A stretch of 64,000 nt of DNA from Criibacterium bergeronii (GCF_001693775.2 NZ_MBEW02000001.1:62001-126000); one strand, 5' to 3'. Shown: positions 8,700 to 17,183, counted from the first letter of the stretch. A program made the numbers and translations. The notes: generated by a model from the sequence alone, not told the origin.

Positions 8700-10328
8700 T
8701 CATTTTTTTATGCGGATAGCGGTTGGACCATCAGCACCGCCGATTATGCCTATGGAAGATGCCTCATCCGGTATATTGCCACCAGTGGTTAATTTAAACA
8801 TAAACTGAGCACCTATTTTTTTAGAATTATCTACCAATTCAGTTTTAAATTTTTCGTAAGATTTTTCGTCCATTTTTAATAAGTCTTGAGGATTTTCCGG
8901 AGCAGTAATCTCAGGAGACTCTATTCCCACAAATATTTCTCCGGAAAAGTCCATTAATTTGTACCCATCTACTTCTACTGGAATTTGTTCAAATTTAGCT
9001 CTAAAGGCTTTTCCTGTTTTTATTTCGCTGAGATTTATGTCATAAGATTTTGAATTTTTTACATTTTTAATAGTTATTACATCGCCGGTGTTGGTGATTT
9101 CATTTACAGGTTTTACGTTTTTGAGTGCATCTGCGGCTGCGTGTTCATTGGATAAAATGTTTATAGTCTTGAGGTCTTTTGTGTTTTGCATTTCTATTAC
9201 GTTTGCAGATTGTTCGTTTTCATCGGTAGCTATGATTGCGATTTTGTCAGTTGTGTTTAATTTTCCGGCTAGATAGATTTTTATGTCACTATTTTCCTCT
9301 TCGTTGTTAAATATTACTCCTATTAATTTTTTATCCTCAATGAGGACTGTAGAAGTTACGGTTTCGGGTAAATCCATTGAGTTAATCTGCTCTTTTTGGC
9401 TATCTGTTTCTGATTTAAAGCTGTCGTACAAGCTGTCAAATTTATCCTGCTGTACTTTAGCATTGTAGTCTACTGTTTTATTTAAAAGTGCTTTTATATC
9501 AGAGGCTTTTATAGTTAGTTCATAAGCAGTCACTTCTTTAGCTGCCCTGCCAAGAGTTGTTAAATCAGAGCTATATGTGTCTGCTACTTTAACTTTTTCA
9601 ACCTTCATATTTTTAGTAAGTGTATCTATTTCTACTTTTGCATATTTTTTAAAGCCGTCTTCAAGCTCTTTGTTTGAGTTAGGTGTAGCATAAAAATCTA
9701 CGCTCAAGTTTTCGTCAACCTCTGCACCTGTATTTTCTAAATCTGCTTTTGCAGGTGATGAAGCTAGGTCTTGTCCAAGTGTTTTTAGATTTAATTTTAA
9801 GGGTTTAGAGTAAAGTGACGGAGCGTTAAAGTAAAATTCATCACCGAGTGCTATCATATCTGTAGCAAAATTTACTCCGCCTAGGTCAAAATTGAAATTC
9901 ATCGCTGATTTTTTTGCCTTTGGATTATTTTTGGTAATAAAGTCAATAGTTATTGGCTTGCCACCGTTTAAGTTAGCATAAGTGATGGTTAATTTTGACT
10001 GCATATCAGATACGCCAGTTTCGTATGAAGTATTGATAATGTTGCCAAATGCTATTTCCGGAGCAAAATCGTTTAATGTGTTTGTAAATTCTGTTGGCAC
10101 GCCAGCTAACGCTTTTGCTATTTTGACTTTGGGATTAGATAAAAAACCAATTGCAGCGACCATTGCTCCGATGACAATTAGTGCTGCAATAATCATTAGC
10201 AGCTTTTTATTATCTTTTTTTGGAGATTTTTCTATAGTAGTTGAAAAATCGGTATTGATATTATTATTTGAAATAGGTTCTACACCATTTTTGTCATCCG
10301 GTAGATTATTGTTAATATTTTCGCTCAT
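8700..10328 (-). CDS. Membrane-anchored hypothetical protein with C-terminal GIIGGADGPTAI motif
   Basis: A 542-aa protein of unknown function. An N-terminal cytoplasmic stretch rich in N/D/K (1-42) is followed by one membrane segment (about 44-65, LLMIIAALIVIGAMVAAIGF) and a large extracytoplasmic domain rich in beta and lysine/asparagine. The last residues are SSIGIIGGADGPTAIRIKK. GIIGGADGPTAI is a signature of the beta subunit of sodium-translocating decarboxylases, but the rest of this protein has none of that subunit's membrane helices, so automatic naming as a decarboxylase subunit would be wrong. AAGGAGAAGG precedes the ATG. Confidence 0.75.
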   Translation of the reverse strand: MSENINNNLPDDKNGVEPISNNNINTDFSTTIEKSPKKDNKKLLMIIAALIVIGAMVAAIGFLSNPKVKIAKALAGVPTEFTNTLNDFAPEIAFGNIINTSYETGVSDMQSKLTITYANLNGGKPITIDFITKNNPKAKKSAMNFNFDLGGVNFATDMIALGDEFYFNAPSLYSKPLKLNLKTLGQDLASSPAKADLENTGAEVDENLSVDFYATPNSNKELEDGFKKYAKVEIDTLTKNMKVEKVKVADTYSSDLTTLGRAAKEVTAYELTIKASDIKALLNKTVDYNAKVQQDKFDSLYDSFKSETDSQKEQINSMDLPETVTSTVLIEDKKLIGVIFNNEEENSDIKIYLAGKLNTTDKIAIIATDENEQSANVIEMQNTKDLKTINILSNEHAAADALKNVKPVNEITNTGDVITIKNVKNSKSYDINLSEIKTGKAFRAKFEQIPVEVDGYKLMDFSGEIFVGIESPEITAPENPQDLLKMDEKSYEKFKTELVDNSKKIGAQFMFKLTTGGNIPDEASSIGIIGGADGPTAIRIKK

Positions 10329-10382
10329 TCCTTCTCCTTAAATAGAATATTTTTATAATTAATGAAACAACGATATAATAAA

Positions 10383-11096
10383 TTATAGCTGATTTTTTTT
10401 GATTTGAGCTGAATTTCTTGGATATTTTTTTGCAGTATCCTTTATTTTACTAAAAGTTACTATATAATGCTCGTTAACCTTGTCAAAAAGCTCGATTTTA
10501 TCAACTTTTTCTAATTTTAGTCCAAGGACTTTTATTGCGTTTTTGGAGCTTTCAATTTCTTCTTTTGTCTTTGAGCCTTTTAATAAAATTATCTGTCCGC
10601 CAACTTTTACAAATGGGCTTACATATTCTAACAAAACCGGCATATTTGCAACAGCTCTTGATACAGAGTAGTCATATTGTTGTCTGAAATCCTCTTTATT
10701 AGATAAATCTTCAGCTCTTGAGTGAAGGGCGACAGTATTTTTTAAATTGAGCAACTCAACCATCTGATTTAAAAATACAACTCTTTTTGCAAGAGAGTCA
10801 ACTAGAGTTAAATTTATATCGTCTCTTACAATTTTTAGAGGAATACCAGGAAATCCTGCACCAGTACCAATGTCTATAACACCGGAATTTTTTTTGATAT
10901 TACAAACAGAAAGTAAACTTACGCTATCCAAAAAATGTTTGATAAATACATCATTTTTTTCTGTGATAGCGGTCAAGTTTACTTTTTCGTTATAGGAGAC
11001 CAAATTTTCGTAGTATATTTCAAACCTTTCGTACAGGTTTTGTGTTACTTCTATATTTAAATTTTTTAAAGAATTATAAAAGCTTTCTTTTGTCAT
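10383..11096 (-). CDS. rsmG: 16S rRNA (guanine-N7)-methyltransferase RsmG
   Basis: Methylates N7 of G527 (E. coli numbering) in 16S rRNA with S-adenosylmethionine. The class I methyltransferase motif I, DIGTGAGFPGIPLK, is at about residues 75-88 counted from the chosen start; the RsmG-typical N-terminal ENLVSYNEKVNLTAITE and the later SRAVANMPVLLEY and LLKGSK segments are all present. I chose ATG at 11096; an in-frame GTG nine bases upstream is possible, and neither has a clear ribosome binding site, as expected for translation coupled to the gene ending at 11109. The usual trmE/mnmG neighbours are absent. Confidence 0.93.
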   Translation of the reverse strand: MTKESFYNSLKNLNIEVTQNLYERFEIYYENLVSYNEKVNLTAITEKNDVFIKHFLDSVSLLSVCNIKKNSGVIDIGTGAGFPGIPLKIVRDDINLTLVDSLAKRVVFLNQMVELLNLKNTVALHSRAEDLSNKEDFRQQYDYSVSRAVANMPVLLEYVSPFVKVGGQIILLKGSKTKEEIESSKNAIKVLGLKLEKVDKIELFDKVNEHYIVTFSKIKDTAKKYPRNSAQIKKNQL

Positions 11097-11108
11097 GATT
11101 TTCACTTT

Positions 11109-11891
11109 TTAAAATATACCAAATATTTTTTTGCGGTAGAATGGTTTTAGGTTGGAAGTGATTTCTTTACCGAAGGTCGTGTTGTATTCTAATTGGTCAA
11201 GGTAAATCTGATATAAATATGGTTTAGCGATATCAGAAATTTCTCTGAAGGTCTTTTCTTTATCGCCTTCAAAGTCAGTTACCAAAAGGTAGCTTTGAGA
11301 GCCCTCCTGCTTGATATAAGTGATATATGCCTTTGAAATATTTTGATTTTTTTCAAAATATTTTTTTAACGCATTTATCATATCAGTAGGGTATAAATCC
11401 TCTGAAAGCTTAGATACTTCAATATCATCGGTATCTTTTATGACTACCTTGTGATTTTTTTCCGGGTTCAATTTATTTTCCTTTATGTAGGTGAGCAGCT
11501 CCTTATCAATTATTATTTCATCACTACCGGGATTGATAATAAAACCGGAAAATTCACTTTCCTTATTGCATACTATTTCATATAATTCGTTAAAGCTAAC
11601 TAATGTTTCTTCAAAGCCTGAGCTTTTTTGAGCAGACTCCATTTCATTTACGTCTGTGAATACAGGCAAGTAAGACTCTTGGTCTGCATTTATAGTTTTG
11701 AGCATAGTTATAGAAGATATTTTGTTATCCTCACCTTGCTCAAAATCTACCAAAACATATAAATCAGCACCTAATAATTCATCGACAAGTAGGTTTTGAT
11801 TTTCTTGTGAGTTTTCAGATAAAACTTTTGTAATTACTGATTTTAGATTTTTATTTGTTATATTTTCTTTTATATTGTCTTTTCTTATCAT
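11109..11891 (-). CDS. SseB-family protein
   Basis: The middle of the protein carries the SseB N-terminal pattern: YVLVDFEQG, then LPVFTDVNEMESA, then the FIINPGSDEIIIDKELL segment. A C-terminal region (ALKKYFEKNQNISKAYITYIK) matches the SseB C-terminal domain. In enterobacteria SseB is linked to serine sensitivity, but its biochemical role is unknown, so only the family is claimed. An in-frame TTG start at 11930 is possible. I prefer ATG at 11891 because the AGGAGAAGG site lies inside the longer version, although its spacing to that ATG is long. The stop lies 13-15 bases before the rsmG start, which suggests coupling. Confidence 0.7.
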   Translation of the reverse strand: MIRKDNIKENITNKNLKSVITKVLSENSQENQNLLVDELLGADLYVLVDFEQGEDNKISSITMLKTINADQESYLPVFTDVNEMESAQKSSGFEETLVSFNELYEIVCNKESEFSGFIINPGSDEIIIDKELLTYIKENKLNPEKNHKVVIKDTDDIEVSKLSEDLYPTDMINALKKYFEKNQNISKAYITYIKQEGSQSYLLVTDFEGDKEKTFREISDIAKPYLYQIYLDQLEYNTTFGKEITSNLKPFYRKKIFGIF

Positions 11892-12008
11892 ATTTAACAG
11901 GCAGAGCCTTCTCCTTTCAGATATGGACAAATATTTTTTTCATTATACCACAAAAATGTAAAATTACAAAATCGTGACAAATTAATATTTAACATTAACA
12001 ATATTGTT

Positions 12009-12037
12009 TTGCAATTGAATGTCTAATGATGTATAAT
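12009..12037 (+). promoter_or_regulatory. Sigma-A-type promoter for sppA
   Basis: TTGCAA, a 17-base spacer and TATAAT, ending 45 bases before the sppA start. It is the best-formed promoter in the divergent gap between the SseB-like gene and sppA. Confidence 0.7.
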
Positions 12038-12082
12038 AAAGCTTAATATAATTAAGTAATTGACTAATTATGAGGAGTTTTT

Positions 12083-13066
12083 ATGAACGCAAAAAGAATA
12101 GTAGCAATTGTTATAGCAGTCATTGTTTTATTTATAAGTTTAGCAGTTTCTGCATTTAAACTTTCAATCAAGGCGAATGAGTGGACAAGCTTAACTAGCT
12201 TTGACAGTGCAAATTATGGCAAGGAAAAAGTCATAGAACAAGGTGATGACTTTTCAAAAATTGTAGTTATAGATATAACCGGCGTGATACAAGCTGGCAG
12301 ATACCAAAATGAAATCATGGACTCTTTGGAAAAAGTAAGAAATGATGAAGATGTAAAGGGAGTAATTTTAAAAATAGACAGCCCCGGAGGGGGAGTATAT
12401 GAGTCTGCACAAATATCTGATAAGATTAAGCAAATTAAATCAGAAAAAAATATACCTTTTTATGCCTCCATGGGAGCAACTTGTGCCAGTGGCGGATACT
12501 ATATAGCGGCAAATTGTGACAAAATATACGCCTCAAACGAAACTCTTACAGGCTCAATAGGTGTGATAATGAGCTCACTTAATTTAAGCGGTTTATTTGA
12601 AAAATATGGCATAAAAGAAGATGTCATAAAATCCGGCACTTACAAAGATATTGGCAGCACATCAAGACAAATGACTCAAAGCGAAAGACAAATTTTACAG
12701 CAAATGGTTGACTCCTCTTACGCTGAATTTGTAAAAGTAGTGGCAGACGGCAGAAAGTTATCGCAAGATTATGTCAGGAGTATAGCAGACGGCAGAGTTT
12801 ATGACGGCAGACAGGCGTTAGAAAAGAAATTGATTGATAAAATCGGTTATTATGAAACCACTTTAGAAGATATAAAAAAAGATAACAAGCTTGAAAATTC
12901 AGCTGTAGTAAATTATAACTACAGAGACTCCTTCAATGATTTGGCACAGCTTTTCAGCGGCATGGCTCAAAATATTTCAAAGGGCTCAATACAAAAAGAT
13001 TTGGAAAGCGTAAAGGATGCTACAGCTACTCCTGCAAGACCTATGTATCTTTATGGAGGGAAATAA
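12083..13066 (+). CDS. sppA: Signal peptide peptidase SppA (S49 serine protease)
   Basis: A membrane-anchored protease that degrades remnant signal peptides. One N-terminal membrane segment (residues 5-27) is followed by an external S49 domain. The Ser-Lys dyad is visible: Ser136 in ATCASGGYY and Lys188 in IKSGTYKDIGS. The 52-residue spacing equals that between Ser147 and Lys199 of the Bacillus subtilis enzyme as I recall it. At 327 aa it is the short, single-domain Gram-positive form. GAGG precedes the ATG. The next gene begins immediately after the stop codon, so both form an operon. Confidence 0.95.
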   Translation: MNAKRIVAIVIAVIVLFISLAVSAFKLSIKANEWTSLTSFDSANYGKEKVIEQGDDFSKIVVIDITGVIQAGRYQNEIMDSLEKVRNDEDVKGVILKIDSPGGGVYESAQISDKIKQIKSEKNIPFYASMGATCASGGYYIAANCDKIYASNETLTGSIGVIMSSLNLSGLFEKYGIKEDVIKSGTYKDIGSTSRQMTQSERQILQQMVDSSYAEFVKVVADGRKLSQDYVRSIADGRVYDGRQALEKKLIDKIGYYETTLEDIKKDNKLENSAVVNYNYRDSFNDLAQLFSGMAQNISKGSIQKDLESVKDATATPARPMYLYGGK

Positions 13067-13645
13067 ATGAGCTTTCAAAATGAAGTCGATAAATTAATAA
13101 ATGCTGAGGAATATATTGTATTAAATAAGTACAACAGCTCAAATAGCTATAAATATTTTGAACAAAAAAAGTCATTTAATACTAATTCAAATTTTAAAGA
13201 AAATCAAAATACGAATTACAGAGCAAATACAAACCAAATAAGAGCAATAAAAGCAGGAGCATTTTCAAGATTAGTGGCATTTATGATAGATGCTTTGATA
13301 GGAAATCTGTTAAATGAAGTATTTACTAAATTTGTGGGGCAGGATGGATTTTTAAATGACAACTCTTGGGTAATTAGTTTTGTAATATATTTAATTTTTA
13401 TAACATATATAACAAATGGACAGAGCATTGGCAAAATGGCTATGGGCATCAGAATAATCCACAAAAAAGAAAAAAAATTATCCTTTTTGACCACGCTTAT
13501 TAGAGAAGGTGTGTGTATGTTCTTCCTGTTAAAATTGCCAATACTGTTCATTACACTATTGTTTAGCTCAAAAAATCATTCACTGGCAGATTATTTTTCC
13601 GATACAGAGGTTATAAAGGATAAGTATTTTGAGAAAATAAAATAA
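13067..13645 (+). CDS. RDD-family membrane protein
   Basis: After a polar, Asn-rich N-terminus (1-55) the protein shows the RDD pattern: FSRLVAFMIDALIGN with the Arg and Asp in the first membrane helix, a second hydrophobic segment (VISFVIYLIFITYI) and a third (MFFLLKLPILFITLLF). The TNGQSIGKMAMGIRI motif between helices is typical of the family. The role of RDD proteins is mostly unclear, some being proposed transporters. The ATG abuts the sppA stop and GGAGGG lies inside the sppA 3' end. Pairing with sppA is a common Gram-positive arrangement and suggests a role at the membrane with it. Confidence 0.85.
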   Translation: MSFQNEVDKLINAEEYIVLNKYNSSNSYKYFEQKKSFNTNSNFKENQNTNYRANTNQIRAIKAGAFSRLVAFMIDALIGNLLNEVFTKFVGQDGFLNDNSWVISFVIYLIFITYITNGQSIGKMAMGIRIIHKKEKKLSFLTTLIREGVCMFFLLKLPILFITLLFSSKNHSLADYFSDTEVIKDKYFEKIK

Positions 13646-13710
13646 ATATTAAATGTTTAAAAATGCTCCGTAGTAGAGAATAATAAAAATTTTAATACTA
13701 AAACCTGATT

Positions 13711-13802
13711 GAAAGTGCAGTTGTATTTTCCTTTTGGATACTTTTGTTCGCTACGCTCACAGCGTTAGCAATCCCGCTCGTCAAACACAACTACACTTTT
13801 TC
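13711..13802. repeat. Long hairpin repeat, copy 1
   Basis: Imperfect inverted repeat: left arm GAAAGTGCAGTTGTATTTTCC, right arm CAAACACAACTACACTTTTTC, with an inner palindrome around GCTACGCTCACAGCGTTAGC. The reverse complement shares TGTGTTTGACGA, GATTGCTA.CGCT and GGAAAA.ACA blocks with 48777-48873. It follows the RDD gene and could also act as its terminator. Confidence 0.65.
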
Positions 13803-13872
13803 AAGCATAGTGATTATTTAAATAGATAATAGTATAACTTTGAATGTGAAACGATTTTGATTAATTTTTTTA

Positions 13873-13901
13873 TTGACAAAACCTCATTACAGGAGTAAAC
13901 T
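13873..13901 (+). promoter_or_regulatory. Possible promoter for tnaA
   Basis: TTGACA (13873-13878), 17 bases, TAAACT (13896-13901; four of six match). The -10 box overlaps the AGGAG that could serve a short leader peptide, so only one of the two readings is likely to be right. Confidence 0.4.
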
Positions 13902-13903
13902 CA

Positions 13904-13924
13904 ATGTGGAAAATGTTTACATAA
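13904..13924 (+). CDS. Possible leader peptide MWKMFT upstream of tnaA
   Basis: A six-codon frame, ATG-TGG-AAA-ATG-TTT-ACA-TAA, preceded by AGGAG (13891-13895) with an ideal eight-base spacing. It contains a Trp codon and lies 180 bases before tryptophanase, as expected in outline for a TnaC-like tryptophan-sensing leader. It is much shorter than E. coli TnaC and lacks its Pro before the stop, and such a short frame can occur by chance. The ribosome binding site overlaps a possible -10 box. Confidence 0.3.
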   Translation: MWKMFT

Positions 13925-14104
13925 TATTTTCCAAATAACCAAACGGGTACTGTCCGCCAGCCGGATTTTGAGCGAAAAGCACTTTGGTAAAAGGTAAATG
14001 AAGTATACTTAATCATAACTTTTACATAATTATGCGTAAAAATTTGCACATATCAGGTGACCGGGGTCCTCTATATTATACAATTAATTTATGGAGGTAG
14101 TATT

Positions 14105-15745
14105 ATGAAGTACCAATTAAATGTTCCAACACCACATCACTTTTCTTATGCAGTTCGTGATGTACCAAATGTAACAGTTGAACAAAGAGAAAGGGCTCTT
14201 AAATCAACTCATTACAATGAATTTGCTTTTCCATCAGGAATGTTAACTGTAGATATGCTTTCTGACTCAGGCACTACAGCTATGACAAACCAACAATGGG
14301 CATCAATTTTCCTAGGCGATGAAGCCTATGGTAGAAACACCGGTTACTATGTTTTACTTGACACATTCCGTGATATATTTGAACGTGGTGGCGAAAAGAA
14401 CTGGAAAAAGGTAGTAGATTTAGTTCGTACAGACTGTCGTGACGTTGAAAAAATGATGGACGAAATGTACCTTTGCGAATATGAAGGTGGCTTAATAAAT
14501 GGTGGTGCTGCTCAGATGGAGCGTCCAAACGCATTTATTATCCAACAAGGTCGTGCTGCTGAGTCTGTATTAATGGAAATCGTTAAAAAAATCTTAACAG
14601 CCCGTCACCCAGGAAAAGTATTCACTATTCCTTCAAACGGACACTTTGATACTACAGAAGGTAATATCAAACAAATGGGTTCTATTCCGCGTAACCTTTA
14701 CAATAAAGAATTACTATACGAAGTTCCTGAAGGTGGAAGATACGAAAAAAATCCATTCAAAGGCAACATGGATATAGAAAAACTTGAACAATTAATACAA
14801 GGCGTAGGTCCTGAAAATGTTCCACTAATCTTTACTTGTATCACTAACAACCCAATATGTGGACAACCGGTATCTATGGCTAACATCAAAGAAATAAACA
14901 GAGTAGCTCATAAATACAATATCCCACTAGTATTTGACGTAGCTAGATGGGCAGAAAACTGCTACTTCATCAAGACAAACGAAGACGGTTATGCCGATAA
15001 ATCCATAGCTGAAATAGCTACAGAAATGTTCTCTTACTGCGATGCGTTCTGTATGTCAGCTAAAAAAGACGGACACGCTAACATGGGTGGTATGGTTGCA
15101 TTCAGAGATAAAGGCTTATTCTGGAAAAACTTCTCTGATTTCAACGAAGATGGTACAGTAAAAACTGACGTTGGCGTATTACTAAAGGTTAAACAAATTT
15201 CTTGCTATGGTAACGACTCTTATGGTGGTATGTCAGGCAGAGATATCATGGCTCTTGCAGTTGGTCTATATGAAAGCTGCGATTTCAACTACCTAAGCGA
15301 ACGTGTTGCACAATGTAACTACCTGGCAGAAGGTTTCTATAAAGCCGGTGTTAAAGGTGTAGTTCTTCCTGCCGGTGGACACGCTGTATATATCAACATG
15401 GATGAATTCTTTGATGGTAAACGTGGACATGATACTTTTGCAGGTGAAGGTTTCTCACTAGAATTAATCAGAAGATACGGCATCAGAGTGTCTGAACTTG
15501 GTGATTACTCTATGGAATATGACCTAAAAACTCCTGAACAACAAGCAGAGCTTGCTAACGTTGTAAGATTTGCTATAGACAGAAGCAGACTTTCTCAAGA
15601 ACACCTTGACTACGTTATAGCTGCTGTTAAAGCATTATATGAAGATAGAGAGTCTATCCCTAATATGAAAATAGTTTGGGGACATAATCTTCCAATGCGT
15701 CACTTCCATGCTTTCCTTGAACCATATCCAAATGAAAGCAAATAA
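14105..15745 (+). CDS. tnaA: Tryptophanase (beta-eliminating lyase, long form)
   Basis: A PLP enzyme that splits L-tryptophan to indole, pyruvate and ammonia. Family marks are DSGTTAMTNQQW, GDEAYGRN, QQGRAAES, QPVSMAN, the PLP-lysine motif MSAKKDGHANMGG (Lys321) and SYGGMSGRD. The residue matching the substrate-selecting Arg381 of tyrosine phenol-lyase is Leu465 in GIRVSELG, which favours tryptophan over tyrosine. At 546 aa it is about 75 longer than classical tryptophanase, mainly through an insertion near residues 93-141. The ATG at 14105 follows GGAGGT; an upstream in-frame start has no such site. A tryptophan-type sodium symporter follows. Confidence 0.85.
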   Translation: MKYQLNVPTPHHFSYAVRDVPNVTVEQRERALKSTHYNEFAFPSGMLTVDMLSDSGTTAMTNQQWASIFLGDEAYGRNTGYYVLLDTFRDIFERGGEKNWKKVVDLVRTDCRDVEKMMDEMYLCEYEGGLINGGAAQMERPNAFIIQQGRAAESVLMEIVKKILTARHPGKVFTIPSNGHFDTTEGNIKQMGSIPRNLYNKELLYEVPEGGRYEKNPFKGNMDIEKLEQLIQGVGPENVPLIFTCITNNPICGQPVSMANIKEINRVAHKYNIPLVFDVARWAENCYFIKTNEDGYADKSIAEIATEMFSYCDAFCMSAKKDGHANMGGMVAFRDKGLFWKNFSDFNEDGTVKTDVGVLLKVKQISCYGNDSYGGMSGRDIMALAVGLYESCDFNYLSERVAQCNYLAEGFYKAGVKGVVLPAGGHAVYINMDEFFDGKRGHDTFAGEGFSLELIRRYGIRVSELGDYSMEYDLKTPEQQAELANVVRFAIDRSRLSQEHLDYVIAAVKALYEDRESIPNMKIVWGHNLPMRHFHAFLEPYPNESK

Positions 15746-15769
15746 TGAAGTAATCAGATAATAAGTGTT

Positions 15770-15817
15770 TTGATTGATACGTCTTAAACCACCAAATCTA
15801 TTAGACGTATCAATCAA
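15770..15817. repeat. Perfect 15-bp inverted repeat between tnaA and the transporter
   Basis: TTGATTGATACGTCT and its exact complement AGACGTATCAATCAA are separated by 18 bases. No T-run follows, so it is more likely an mRNA stabilising or processing hairpin, or a weak attenuator that lowers transporter expression, than a full terminator. It could also be an operator. Confidence 0.7.
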
Positions 15818-15839
15818 TTACATAAATAAAGGAGGCATC

Positions 15840-17183
15840 ATGGATAATAATAATGTTGAATTACAAAGAGATGGTTTTGCTACCAAATGGGGATTTATAC
15901 TTGCCTGTATAGGTTCAGCAGTTGGTATGGGAAACATTTGGAGATTTCCTGTAATGGTTTCAAAATTTGGCGGAATGACATTCTTAATCCCTTATTTTAT
16001 ATTTGTTATACTTATCGGTTCTACCGGAGTAATTGAAGAATTTTCATTAGGTAGAGCAGCTAGTGCCGGTCCTGTTGGTGCTTTTGGTATGGCGATGGAA
16101 AAAAGAGGAAATAAAAAACTTGGAGAGGCTATCGGCATAATCCCAATAATCGGTTCACTGGCTCTTGCTATTGGTTATACCTGTGTAATGGGTTGGATAT
16201 TCAAATATACATTTATGGCATTATCCGGCTCTATGTTTGCTATGGGTAGCGACATGGATTTAATAGGTGGAACTTTTGGTGCTACTGCCAGTGCGTGGGG
16301 TGCTAATATTTGGATAGTTATTGCCATGATTGTATCATTTGCTATTATGAGTATGGGTATCGCAGGTGGTATTGAAAAAGCCAACAAAATTATGATGCCC
16401 GCATTATTTATCCTATTTATTGCTTTAGCTATATATGTATCCATGCAGCAAGGTGCAAGTGCAGGATACAACTATATATTTACAATTGACCCAGCAGGTC
16501 TTAAAAATCCTATGGTATGGGTATTTGCTTTTGGTCAGGCATTTTTCTCACTTTCAGTTGCAGGAAATGGTTCTGTAATATATGGCTCTTATCTTTCTAA
16601 AGACGAAGATATACCTAGCTCAGCTAGAAACGTTGCGTTCTTTGATACATTAGCAGCTTTGCTTGCAGCTTTTGTTATAATTCCAGCTATAGCTGTAAGT
16701 GGAGGACAACTTGACTCAGGTGGTCCAGGGCTTATGTTTATACACCTAGTTAATGTAATGAACGGTATGCCTGGTGGAAGAATAATAGAAATGGTTTTCT
16801 ATGTCTGCGTTCTTTTTGCAGGTGTAAGCTCTATAATCAACCTTTACGAAGCCCCTGTTGCTTTCTTACAGGAAAAATTTGGACTTAAAAGAATAAATGC
16901 AACAATTGTAATACACATTTTAGGAATAATTGTTGCCTTATTAATACAAGCAATAGTATCCCCTTGGATGGACGTAGTATCTATCTACATTTGTCCACTT
17001 GGAGCTCTACTTGCAGGTATAATGTTCTTCTGGGTAGCAGGAAAAGATTTTGTACTTGAACAAGTAAATATGGGTGCTAAAAAACCAATCGGCTCATGGT
17101 TTTACCCACTTGGAAAATATATATACTGTATACTAGCACTAGTTGCTCTAATTGCCGGTGCAAAGTTCGGCGGTATAGGCTAA
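15840..17183 (+). CDS. tnaT: Sodium-dependent NSS-family transporter, probably tryptophan
   Basis: A polytopic neurotransmitter:sodium symporter of 447 aa with about eleven membrane helices. The first helix has the sodium and substrate site pattern GSAVGMGNIWRFP, followed by GGMTFLIPY in helix 2, as in bacterial LeuT/TnaT. The start is ATG after GGAGG; the frame extends further upstream but into the inverted repeat. In Symbiobacterium the NSS transporter TnaT is known to take up tryptophan with sodium and is linked to tryptophanase. The same pairing here is the basis for naming the substrate. A terminator follows. Confidence 0.85.
   Translation: MDNNNVELQRDGFATKWGFILACIGSAVGMGNIWRFPVMVSKFGGMTFLIPYFIFVILIGSTGVIEEFSLGRAASAGPVGAFGMAMEKRGNKKLGEAIGIIPIIGSLALAIGYTCVMGWIFKYTFMALSGSMFAMGSDMDLIGGTFGATASAWGANIWIVIAMIVSFAIMSMGIAGGIEKANKIMMPALFILFIALAIYVSMQQGASAGYNYIFTIDPAGLKNPMVWVFAFGQAFFSLSVAGNGSVIYGSYLSKDEDIPSSARNVAFFDTLAALLAAFVIIPAIAVSGGQLDSGGPGLMFIHLVNVMNGMPGGRIIEMVFYVCVLFAGVSSIINLYEAPVAFLQEKFGLKRINATIVIHILGIIVALLIQAIVSPWMDVVSIYICPLGALLAGIMFFWVAGKDFVLEQVNMGAKKPIGSWFYPLGKYIYCILALVALIAGAKFGGIG

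Larger units (their letters stand above)
13646..14104 (+). other. Long intergenic leader before tnaA
   Basis: This 459-base stretch holds a long imperfect hairpin (13711-13802), a possible promoter or leader-peptide site (13873-13924), and a further segment (13930-14090) with short complementary patches such as ACCAAA/TTTGGT but no clear terminator. I see no T-box signature and no tRNA. Its length before a tryptophanase gene suggests regulation in the leader. Confidence 0.5.

Noticed and set aside
8700-10328. Sodium-translocating decarboxylase beta subunit
   Set aside because: Only the last dozen residues match; the protein has one membrane segment instead of the many helices of that subunit, and no alpha or gamma subunit gene is near.
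13930-14090. T-box riboswitch before tnaA
   Set aside because: I find no T-box core (TGGNACC-type antiterminator with a following terminator) and a T-box would be unexpected for a catabolic gene.
14105-15745. Tyrosine phenol-lyase
   Set aside because: The position of the substrate-selecting Arg381 is Leu465 here, and the neighbour is a tryptophan-type NSS symporter, so tryptophanase fits better.
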